From contig JADGPG010000056.1 of assembly GCA_017882545.1 (NCBI GenBank), positions 1-64,000 of the forward strand: a stretch of DNA of 64,000 nt, written 5' to 3'. The stretch comes from Thermoleophilia bacterium (GTDB lineage Bacteria > Actinomycetota > Thermoleophilia > Miltoncostaeales > Miltoncostaeaceae). The notes beneath the pieces were generated by a model. The model did not search any database. It saw only the letters and a list, made by a program, of their open reading frames with translations, and was not told where the DNA came from. Shown piece by piece: positions 57,261-64,000 of the stretch. Position 1 is the stretch's first letter. Every line of letters starts with the position of its first letter. The position numbers and the translations under genes are program-made.

Positions 57261-59503
57261 TCCCCTTGAACGCAGAACTCATGGTCGGCGCGGCCGCACT
57301 GCTCGTGCTCCTGGTGCTGATGTCGCTGCGCCGCCGCCGTGCCGCAAGCGCCAACGCCCCCGTCGAGACCAACGGCGATGAAGCCGCCACCGAAGCGCGC
57401 TTCCGCCGGTTCATGCGCAAAAGCACCCGCGCCAAAGCGTCCACCGAGGCCGACGACGACGTCGCCGTCGCAACCACTGGAACGCTTCCGGCCGTCGCCG
57501 TCGCGACCGCCGTGCAGGCCGATGCCGATGGCGAGACGCCCGAGGTCGACATCGACGCACCCGACGCCGGCGCCGACGAGGCCGCACATGAGGCTGCGCC
57601 CGTCCTTGATGGCGCGGCAACGAGCGAGGTCGACGCGACGCCCGAACCGGTAACCGCGCCCGAGCCTGTTGCCGACCCCGAAACCGAGCCGTCGCTCACA
57701 GCGGAGGCGGAGACCGCCGACGCGAACCACACGGACCTCGGCGCGCCGGAGCATCCGGAACACGAGGCGGTCGGTGAACCCGTCAACGGGAGCGGCAACG
57801 GCCATGCCAATGGCCGCGACCAGCTCAACGGTCATGACGACCACGACGAGGACGATGCTGATTTGTTCTTCGGACGTCCCTACGACCACGCCGACGACGA
57901 GCCCGACTGGGACGCGATGCGCCACCCCGCACCGGCGATGGCAGCTGCGACGCTGGCGTCGGTCCCGGCTGCCGAGACGACGGCCATGGACACGCTCCCG
58001 GCACCGTCGTCCGCAACGACCGACGATGCCCTGATCACGCGGCCGGGTTGGCCCCTCCCGGGCGACCTCGAAGCATGGGAGAGTGCCGACATGGCTGACA
58101 TGTCGAATCACCCCTCCGATGCAGATCTCGGACACTGGGCCGAGGCGGCCGCTGCGCGCGCCGACAATGGCGCCGGCTTCCCGCCCCACGACGCGGGCGC
58201 CGGACCGGGCGTGAATCTGAGTAGCCCGTCGGCGTACGACGCCCTCCAGCCGCCGGCAAACGACACGCCCCCGGCACCGACCATCGGCACGCCCGATCCG
58301 GTCGCCTTCAGCGCCAGCAACAACCCGTCCGGGCCCGACCCGTCGCACTCCGAGGGCCACATGGACCCCAGCTTCTGGGAGATCGGGCAGCCGTCCGCAG
58401 CGCAGCCGGCCGAGACCTGGCCGCCTGCGGCGCAGCCGTCCGAGACCCAGCAGTGGTCGACCCCGAACAACGTCGCTGCACCGGGCGGCGGAACGCCGGA
58501 ACCCACGCCGGCGCCCGCTGCCGCGACGCCATCTGACCCCGCCCTGAGCGCGGACGACTGGTGGAACGCACCGCCGCCGAACGAGGTCACCGTGACGCCC
58601 GTGGCGGCGCCTGATGCCACCGGCATGCAGCGCCCGACCGTTGGTGACAACGCAGCGGACGCGGAGTGGTGGGGGACCCCCACGGTTCCGGGTGCGCCGG
58701 CAACGCCCGCCGCGGACGAATCCTGGTGGGTCGCGCCCAACTCCCCGCCCGATCCTGCGGCCACGCCCCAAATGGCGCCGCCGGCCGCGCCGCCGGTTCC
58801 GGAGGCCGCCACGCCGGTCCCCGTGCCCGGCATGGTGACGCCCGCCATTCCGGAGGCAAGCATTCCCCCGGTCCCGACGCCGCCGGCCGTGCCCGCGACG
58901 ACGCCTGAGGCAGCAGCCCCGGTCGCGCCGCGTTACGCGATTCCCGAGGCCGCCCCGATGGCAGCCGAACCGCAGGTCGTCGAACAGCCCGTCGCACCCG
59001 TGACACCTCCACCGGTGATCGCGGTGATCCCGGAGCCTGCCGCACCCGCTGCTCCCGCCTCCAAGGTGCCGTCACCGGACTCGGTGGCCGCACCGGTCGC
59101 CGCCACCACGGCCCCCGGCGACGAGACGGCGTTCCCACCCGTCCCGTCGGCTGCCCGGGTGCTGCCACGCCTCGACGCCGGCGCAAAGAATCCGCCTGCC
59201 AACGGACGATTCGCCGTCGGCGGCACGGCCGTCGCCCCCGGTGACGGGGCGTTCACGCGCGTGCGCTTCCGCGCACCGCTGTCGCGCCCGATCATTGGTT
59301 GGGGAATCGGCGACGAGCCCGATTACGCGCCCGGAACGTTGGTCCTCATCGTCGACGCCGTCCTGAACTGCTCGGCCGACGGACTTGCCGTTCTGCAGGA
59401 TGACGGCGACCCGAACCGCCCCGAGGGTTTCACCCTCAGCCTCTCCTCACACGCCCCCGGACCGTTCGCGGTCAGCGGCACGTACCACGTGGTGAGCGGG
59501 TAA
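57257..59503 (+). CDS. Membrane-anchored low-complexity protein with Trp-Trp repeats and a C-terminal domain
   Basis: A 748-residue protein. One N-terminal membrane helix (about 9-24) is followed by RRRR; by the positive-inside rule the rest is probably cytoplasmic. A long disordered tail rich in Ala, Pro, Asp, Glu follows. It carries three D/E-x-Trp-Trp-x-x-Pro motifs (DDWWNAP, AEWWGTP, ESWWVAP) plus single-Trp relatives. The last 100 residues (59201-59500) form a domain like that of the 56417 product, ending GTYHVVSG. ATG 57257 overlaps the small ORF; an ATG at 57239 is the alternative. No family is recognised. Confidence 0.65.
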   Translation: MIPLNAELMVGAAALLVLLVLMSLRRRRAASANAPVETNGDEAATEARFRRFMRKSTRAKASTEADDDVAVATTGTLPAVAVATAVQADADGETPEVDIDAPDAGADEAAHEAAPVLDGAATSEVDATPEPVTAPEPVADPETEPSLTAEAETADANHTDLGAPEHPEHEAVGEPVNGSGNGHANGRDQLNGHDDHDEDDADLFFGRPYDHADDEPDWDAMRHPAPAMAAATLASVPAAETTAMDTLPAPSSATTDDALITRPGWPLPGDLEAWESADMADMSNHPSDADLGHWAEAAAARADNGAGFPPHDAGAGPGVNLSSPSAYDALQPPANDTPPAPTIGTPDPVAFSASNNPSGPDPSHSEGHMDPSFWEIGQPSAAQPAETWPPAAQPSETQQWSTPNNVAAPGGGTPEPTPAPAAATPSDPALSADDWWNAPPPNEVTVTPVAAPDATGMQRPTVGDNAADAEWWGTPTVPGAPATPAADESWWVAPNSPPDPAATPQMAPPAAPPVPEAATPVPVPGMVTPAIPEASIPPVPTPPAVPATTPEAAAPVAPRYAIPEAAPMAAEPQVVEQPVAPVTPPPVIAVIPEPAAPAAPASKVPSPDSVAAPVAATTAPGDETAFPPVPSAARVLPRLDAGAKNPPANGRFAVGGTAVAPGDGAFTRVRFRAPLSRPIIGWGIGDEPDYAPGTLVLIVDAVLNCSADGLAVLQDDGDPNRPEGFTLSLSSHAPGPFAVSGTYHVVSG
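58553..58738 (+). repeat. Three Trp-Trp motifs in the low-complexity tail
   Basis: Paired TGG codons at 58559, 58667 and 58724 encode the Trp-Trp of three acidic-Trp-Trp-x-x-Pro motifs. Spacings are 108 and 57 bases. The intervening sequence is Pro/Ala-rich and not conserved, so the motifs and not the linker are kept. Confidence 0.65.
59201..59500 (+). other. C-terminal domain shared with the 56417 gene product
   Basis: Both domains run F-x-[IV]-x-G-x-A, then G-D, then F-x-x-V-x-F-x-x-P-L, then a variable middle, and end with G-x-Y-H-V. The copy here carries extra residues in the middle. The alternation of short strands suggests a beta-sandwich. Confidence 0.55.
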
Positions 59504-59540
59504 CCCATCGAGACCGAGCGGACCAGGGGACACCCCCTGG

Positions 59541-59546
59541 TACGCT
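59541..59546 (+). promoter_or_regulatory. -10 box of the ubiB-recJ operon
   Basis: TACGCT lies 9 bases before the ATG at 59556. Confidence 0.45.
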
Positions 59547-59555
59547 CGGTGGACG

Positions 59556-61199
59556 ATGACCTCCGAGCGGCGCCAAAACCTCGCCCGCGCACGTGAAATT
59601 ACGCGCGTGGCCGCCCGCTACGGATTCGGCCAGCTGTTCGGTCGCTCTGCCGCAAAGGCTGCCGCCGACGCACCCGAGGTGCCCGGCACACGAGGACGCC
59701 GGCTCCGCGACATGCTCGACGAGCTTGGGCCGACGTTCGTCAAATTCGGACAGCTGCTGTCCACCCGCCCGGACATCGTCCCGGCAGACATCGTCGTCGA
59801 GCTCCGCCAGCTGCAAGACCAGGCGCGGCCCGAGCCGTTCGACAACGTCCGGGCCGTCCTTGAACAGGAGCTCGCGCTTTCCATCGAGCAGGTGTTCACC
59901 GAGTTCGACCCCCAGCCCATCGCATCTGCGTCCATCGGCCAGGTGCACCTCGCCCGACTGCCGACCGGCGACGAGGTCGTCGTCAAGGTCCAACGCCCCG
60001 ACGCGGACAGACAGATCAACGCCGATCTCCAGCTGCTCTACCAGCTGGCCCGCATGCTCAACGATCGGGTCGACCGGCTGTCGTTTATCGACCTCACCGG
60101 CCTCGTCGACGAGTTCTCGCGCTCGATCCGACGGGAGCTCGATTACGGCGTTGAGGCCCGCAACGCCGAGGCGTTCGGGCGGTACTTCGCCCAGGACGTC
60201 CACGTCGACGTTCCGAAGATCTTCTGGCGGTACACGACATCACGGGTCGTGGTGATGGAACGGGTCCAAGGGACATCCCTGGCGCAGGCATCGGTGGACG
60301 ACTGGACCGACGACGAGCGCCGAACGCTGGCCGCCCGACTGGCCGAGACCTGGATGCAGATGGTCTTCGTCCATGGCTTCTTTCACGCCGACCCGCACCA
60401 GGCCAACATCCTGATCCAGGCGCCCGACCACATCGGCCTCGTGGACTTCGGGATGGTCGGTCAGCTGTCCCAGCGGGACCGGGAGGCGATGGTCGGACTG
60501 TTGATCGACGTCCTCGACCTCAACGCCGACGCGCTCCCGCGCAGGCTCCGCGACCTCGGCTTGCGCTACCCGCGCCACCGCGAACAGGAGCTCGCCGACC
60601 AGCTCGGGGTTGTACTCCAACGCTACAGCGGCCAGGCGATGGGGGAGATTGACGCGCGATCGATGCTGTCGGAGATCTTCCAGACCGTCTACCGGCTGCA
60701 GCTCACATTGCCGACCCGCTGGGTCATGCTGGACAAGACGCTGGCGACGTTGGCGGGGGTCACCCTTCAGCTGGCGCCCGACTTCAACGTGTTCGAGTCC
60801 GCGCGCCCCTACGCCCGCCGGCTGATGGCGGACCGCCTGCGACCCGATCGGATCGCCGAGCGCGCCCGACACGACATCGACCGCAGCGTCCGGGTCGCCC
60901 GCGAATTCCCGTACCTGGTTGGCGAACTCCTCAACGATCTCACCGACGGTGATTTCTCGGTGGGGATCCAGGTGCACGACCTTCCCCAAGCCACGGACCG
61001 CGTCGAACGCGCCGCCAACCGCCTCGTGCTTGCGCTGCTCGCATTTGGGATGTTGGTGTCCTCGGCCATCATCGGTGCGCTGCTGCACACCCGCGTGGCC
61101 GTCGGCGGGTTCGCCCTCCTCGCCATCGTCCCGGGGTTTGCCGGTTTCTGTCTGATTGTGCTGCTCATCGTCGGCATCATCAGATCGGGGAAGTGGTAG
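59556..61199 (+). CDS. ABC1/UbiB-family atypical kinase
   Basis: A 547-residue UbiB-family protein. KFGQLLSTRPDIVP (KxGQ), the Ala-rich nucleotide loop PIASASIGQVHLARL, VVVKVQRP, HADPHQANILI and DFGM are all visible. Two membrane helices end the chain (VLALLAFGMLVSSAIIGALL, FALLAIVPGFAGFCLIV). UbiB proteins support quinone synthesis or membrane lipid handling; here the organism may use menaquinone, so the exact role is open. recJ overlaps its stop. Confidence 0.88.
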   Translation: MTSERRQNLARAREITRVAARYGFGQLFGRSAAKAAADAPEVPGTRGRRLRDMLDELGPTFVKFGQLLSTRPDIVPADIVVELRQLQDQARPEPFDNVRAVLEQELALSIEQVFTEFDPQPIASASIGQVHLARLPTGDEVVVKVQRPDADRQINADLQLLYQLARMLNDRVDRLSFIDLTGLVDEFSRSIRRELDYGVEARNAEAFGRYFAQDVHVDVPKIFWRYTTSRVVVMERVQGTSLAQASVDDWTDDERRTLAARLAETWMQMVFVHGFFHADPHQANILIQAPDHIGLVDFGMVGQLSQRDREAMVGLLIDVLDLNADALPRRLRDLGLRYPRHREQELADQLGVVLQRYSGQAMGEIDARSMLSEIFQTVYRLQLTLPTRWVMLDKTLATLAGVTLQLAPDFNVFESARPYARRLMADRLRPDRIAERARHDIDRSVRVAREFPYLVGELLNDLTDGDFSVGIQVHDLPQATDRVERAANRLVLALLAFGMLVSSAIIGALLHTRVAVGGFALLAIVPGFAGFCLIVLLIVGIIRSGKW

Positions 61200-63820
61200 T
61201 GGCCTGGCGTGCCCGTCGCGTCCCGTTTGCGACCGTCCGGACGCTTCGCGACACCCTCGAAATCCCGGAGGCCCTGGCCTGGACCCTCGTCCGACGCGGG
61301 CTCGACACACCGGAATCGGCGTCCGAGTTCATCCGGGCCGACGGACCGCTCGATCCACCCGAATCACTGGACGGCGTCGCCGACATCGCCGACCGGCTGC
61401 TGGCGGCCGTCGCCGCCGGCCGCCGCATTGCCATTCATGGCGACTACGACTGCGACGGGGTGTGTGCGACGGCGGTTCTCACCCGGCCACTGCGGAGCCT
61501 CGGCGCGGATGTCGTCACGTTCCTCCCGAGCCGCTTCACTGACGGCTACGGCGTGCGCGTTGAAACGGTCGAACTCCTGGCGGACGACGGCGCCTCCGTG
61601 CTCGTGTGTGTCGACTGCGGCACCTCGGCAATCGACGCCCTGACCAGGGCCGCCGAACTCGGCATGGAACCGCTCGTGCTCGACCACCACCTGGCCGGGG
61701 GCCAGCGCCCGCCGGGCCTGATAGCCAACCCTGCGCTTGGGATCGCCCCACCCGACGCCCCGGCTGCGGTTGGGGTCGTGTTCGCCGTCGTGCGCGCCCT
61801 TGCCGACCGCACGGGGGGCGGGCTCCTCGGTATCGACGCCGAGGCCGAGCTCGACCTGGTCGCGCTCGCAACGGTCGCGGATGCCGTACCGCTCGTGGGC
61901 CAGAATCGGCGGTTGGTGATGCGGGGTCTTGCGCAGATGCGCCGCGCCCCCCGACCCGGAATCGTCGCCCTGTGCCAGGCTGCCGGCGTCGATCCGCGCA
62001 CGCTCGATGCCCGCGCGCTCGGATACACGATCGCGCCGGTCATCAACGCCGCGGGACGGCTCGAGCATCCCGACCGGGCCCTGGCCCTGCTGCTCGACGA
62101 CGATGTCGGCCGCGCCCGCGTGATCGCCGACGAGCTCTGGAAGGTCAACTCCGACCGCCGCGACGTCGAGCAGCTCATCACCGCCGAGGCGATTGCGCAG
62201 ATCGAGGCATCGCCGCCGGAGATCCGCGACGCCAATGCCATCGTCGCCATCGGCGACGGCTGGCACGAGGGCGTCATCGGCATCGTCGCCTCGCGCCTTG
62301 TCGACCACTTCGACCGCCCGGCGCTGGTGCTTGCGCGAGACGGCGACGTGGCCAAGGGGTCAGGGCGCAGCCTGCCCGACCTCGATCTGCACGACCTGCT
62401 CGCGCGCGCCTCCGGGCGGCTGACGCGGTGGGGTGGCCATGCCGGAGCCGTCGGCCTGCAGCTACCCGCCGACGAGGTGGCCGCCTTCCGCGACGAGCTG
62501 CTCGCCGCTGCCGGGTCGCTGGCGGAGGTCCTCGACCGGGTCCGGGTCCGTCCCGTCGACGCCGTCGTCGGTGCGCGTGAGCTGACCCTCGAAACCGCCG
62601 AGGCCTTCGAGACCCTTGCTCCGTTCGGCCGCGGCAATCCGCAACCGCGCTTGCTGATGCCCGGGTGTACCGCCGAGGCCGCCGGTGTCATGGGCAAGAG
62701 CCGCCAACATCTCAACGTCCGTCTGCACTGCGGCGGCGCGCACCTGCGTGCGGTGGGGTTCGGTCACGGCCACAGGCGCGATTCCCTGTCCGATGGATCC
62801 CGGATCGACGCCCAGGTCCGACTCGGCATCGAGCGATACCAGGGCCTGGTCGGTCCGCGGGTCACCATCGACCGGATCGAACCCGTCGTCACCGGGCGCG
62901 ACGCGATCGCGTGTGCGCCCGCCTGCGATCTGCGGTGCCCCGCACGCCGGGGGCTTGCGGACGTCCGCGCGGGACTCGCGCCGCCGCCACCGCCAGATCA
63001 CCACAAGGCCGAGGGGCCGCCGCTCGGCGTCGAAGACCACCGCGGCGCAGGGGTCGGCCTCGTCCGGATCGCCGCATTGGCCGCTGCCGACGCCGGCGTG
63101 GTCGTGGTCGTCGGCGACGTGGCCCGGCGACGCGCGATGATCGCCGACGTCCTACATCCGGACCGCGTGGGTGTTGAGACCGCAACACTCGTCGGCAGCC
63201 GCTGCTCGGGCCCGGAGGCCGCGACCCGCCTCGCGCTGGCCGCGCGGCGGCCCGGGATCACGCTGGTCGACTACGCCGCACTCCCCGGGATGTCACTCCC
63301 GGAGGCGACCCACGTGGTGGTGCTGGACCCGCCACCGGATCCCTACCGGGCGGCAGATCTCTGCGCCGCGTCGGCCGGGCACTGGGTCCACGTCGTCTGG
63401 ACAGCACACGAGGTCACATTCATGCGCGCCCTCGCCACGGAGCGCTGGGACCTCCGCCCCCTGGCGCAACTGCTGTGGCCGGAGCTCAGTCGCAATCGCT
63501 CGTGGTCGTGGGACGCGGAGTTGGAGTCCGTGCTACTCGGAGATGGGCCGGCGATCCGCCCACTTGAGGCGGTGGCAGACGTGCTGGCAGCGTTTGCCGA
63601 GCTCGGCCTGGTCCACTTTTCGGCCGACGGCCTGAAGGTAGCGACGCCGGAGGCACGGCGTCCGTTCAGCGACGCGCCGCGCGCCGCGAGGGCCGCCGAA
63701 CGGCTGGGTGCGGAACTTGATTACCTCGACCTGGCGGCAACTCTCGAGCTCTTCCCGTCCGTCGGCGACTACCCCGAGATCCCCGTCCCCACGCCGTCGG
63801 AACCCTCTCACGCCGCCTAA
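61199..63820 (+). CDS. recJ: Single-strand-specific exonuclease RecJ with a long C-terminal extension
   Basis: RecJ degrades single-stranded DNA 5' to 3' in recombination and mismatch or base-excision repair. The 873 residues exceed the 550-600 of E. coli RecJ. The DHH core is clear: HGDYDCDGV, VCVDCGTS, VLDHHLAGG, and DHHA1-type GWHEGVIGIVASRL and RWGGHAGAVGLQL. OB fold QHLNVRLHCGGAHLRAVGFG follows. The last 300 residues are an extension resembling the C-terminal part of Gram-positive RecJ. GTG 61199 has GGGGAAG upstream; a GTG at 61193 is possible. Confidence 0.93.
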   Translation: MAWRARRVPFATVRTLRDTLEIPEALAWTLVRRGLDTPESASEFIRADGPLDPPESLDGVADIADRLLAAVAAGRRIAIHGDYDCDGVCATAVLTRPLRSLGADVVTFLPSRFTDGYGVRVETVELLADDGASVLVCVDCGTSAIDALTRAAELGMEPLVLDHHLAGGQRPPGLIANPALGIAPPDAPAAVGVVFAVVRALADRTGGGLLGIDAEAELDLVALATVADAVPLVGQNRRLVMRGLAQMRRAPRPGIVALCQAAGVDPRTLDARALGYTIAPVINAAGRLEHPDRALALLLDDDVGRARVIADELWKVNSDRRDVEQLITAEAIAQIEASPPEIRDANAIVAIGDGWHEGVIGIVASRLVDHFDRPALVLARDGDVAKGSGRSLPDLDLHDLLARASGRLTRWGGHAGAVGLQLPADEVAAFRDELLAAAGSLAEVLDRVRVRPVDAVVGARELTLETAEAFETLAPFGRGNPQPRLLMPGCTAEAAGVMGKSRQHLNVRLHCGGAHLRAVGFGHGHRRDSLSDGSRIDAQVRLGIERYQGLVGPRVTIDRIEPVVTGRDAIACAPACDLRCPARRGLADVRAGLAPPPPPDHHKAEGPPLGVEDHRGAGVGLVRIAALAAADAGVVVVVGDVARRRAMIADVLHPDRVGVETATLVGSRCSGPEAATRLALAARRPGITLVDYAALPGMSLPEATHVVVLDPPPDPYRAADLCAASAGHWVHVVWTAHEVTFMRALATERWDLRPLAQLLWPELSRNRSWSWDAELESVLLGDGPAIRPLEAVADVLAAFAELGLVHFSADGLKVATPEARRPFSDAPRAARAAERLGAELDYLDLAATLELFPSVGDYPEIPVPTPSEPSHAA

Positions 63821-63825
63821 CGGAG

Positions 63826-63831
63826 TACCGT
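63826..63831 (+). promoter_or_regulatory. -10 box of relA (leaderless)
   Basis: TACCGT lies 7 bases before the ATG at 63839. Confidence 0.5.
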
Positions 63832-63838
63832 GTAGAGG

Positions 63839-64000
63839 ATGAACACCCCGATCGACACCGACGCCACGCTCCCGCAGCCGCATCTGGCGCCGCAGTTCGA
63901 TGAACTGCTCGGGGACCTGCGTGAGCGGCACCCCGACGCCGACGTCGAGGCCATCACGCGCGCCATGATCTTCGCCCAGGAGCAGCACGGCGGGCAGGTG
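63839..64000 (+). CDS. relA: Bifunctional (p)ppGpp synthase/hydrolase, N-terminus (partial)
   Basis: The last 54 codons in the window start a protein whose sequence IDTDATLPQPHLAPQFDELL, then ITRAMIFAQEQHGGQV, matches the beginning of the HD hydrolase domain of Rel/SpoT enzymes, which normally reads AxxFAxxxHxGQ. The gene runs off the window, so the synthetase, TGS and ACT domains are not seen. Placement after recJ and secDF is typical for actinobacterial rel. Confidence 0.8.
   Translation, partial: MNTPIDTDATLPQPHLAPQFDELLGDLRERHPDADVEAITRAMIFAQEQHGGQV

Noticed and set aside
56771-58771. A 666-codon minus-strand frame opposite the two unknown proteins
   Set aside because: Gly/Arg/Val-rich antisense product across two genes and a gap, with no motif. 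The plus-strand frames have overlapping stops and starts typical of an operon. Since the plus proteins are of unknown family this was weighed with care, but their shared C-terminal domain favours the plus strand.

Overview
The window is a 64 kb stretch of a high-GC bacterial chromosome, densely packed and almost entirely housekeeping. Gene order and content point to Actinobacteriota: rpsA-coaE-uvrB-uvrA, pdxS-pdxT-yebC-ruvC-ruvA-ruvB followed by yajC-secDF and later recJ-relA, an F420-type NADPH dehydrogenase, a PimA-like glycosyltransferase, many GTG starts, and many apparently leaderless transcripts with a TANNNT -10 box 6-9 bases before the start codon. Within the phylum it does not look like Mycobacterium or Streptomyces: SecD and SecF are fused and RecJ is present. 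A deep branch such as Acidimicrobiia or Thermoleophilia is possible, but the sequence alone does not settle this.

Layout. 1-9.7 kb: end of probable rpsA, coaE, a lytic transglycosylase, a glyoxalase-like gene, uvrB, uvrA, an M20 peptidase and fumC. 9.7-13.8 kb (minus): a zinc/manganese ABC importer with a Fur/Zur-family regulator and a candidate operator. 13.8-15.9 kb (minus): panC-panD-panB. 16.1-20.3 kb: family-4 uracil-DNA glycosylase, the t6A genes tsaE-tsaB-rimI-tsaD, and rex. 20.3-25.6 kb: a YbdK-type ligase, a DUF1844-like protein, MTA phosphorylase, a K+-independent membrane pyrophosphatase and a GRAM-like protein. 25.7-29.6 kb: Rrf2 regulator, adenosine kinase, cysK and cysE, with a GNAT gene on the other strand. 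29.7-33.4 kb: pcrA-folD-fno. 33.4-38.1 kb: a zinicin-like protein, an FtsH paralogue, thiL and small proteins. 38.3-45 kb: MFS pump, methylmalonyl-CoA mutase with its chaperone meaB, a potassium channel and an RpiR regulator. 45-49.5 kb: pdxST-yebC-ruvCAB. 49.5-52.6 kb (minus): an acidic/His-rich protein, a glycosyltransferase and a PAP2 membrane protein. 52.7-64 kb: yajC-secDF-phasin-like gene, an unknown three-gene operon, ubiB-family kinase, recJ and the start of relA.

Functional themes are DNA repair (uvrA, uvrB, udg, pcrA, ruvCAB, recJ), cofactor synthesis (CoA, pantothenate, PLP, thiamine diphosphate, folate C1/F420), sulfur and methylthioadenosine metabolism, and protein export. I see no tRNA or rRNA gene, insertion sequence, prophage or CRISPR array, and no gap between genes exceeds about 230 bases.

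The most interesting items are: coaE has no in-frame start codon after the rpsA stop, where a strong hairpin sits; the uracil-DNA glycosylase ends in a sliding-clamp binding peptide (QLDLF); two unknown proteins at 56.4-59.5 kb share a C-terminal domain, and the larger carries repeated Trp-Trp motifs on a long Pro/Ala-rich tail; and the leaderless promoter signature recurs across the whole window.
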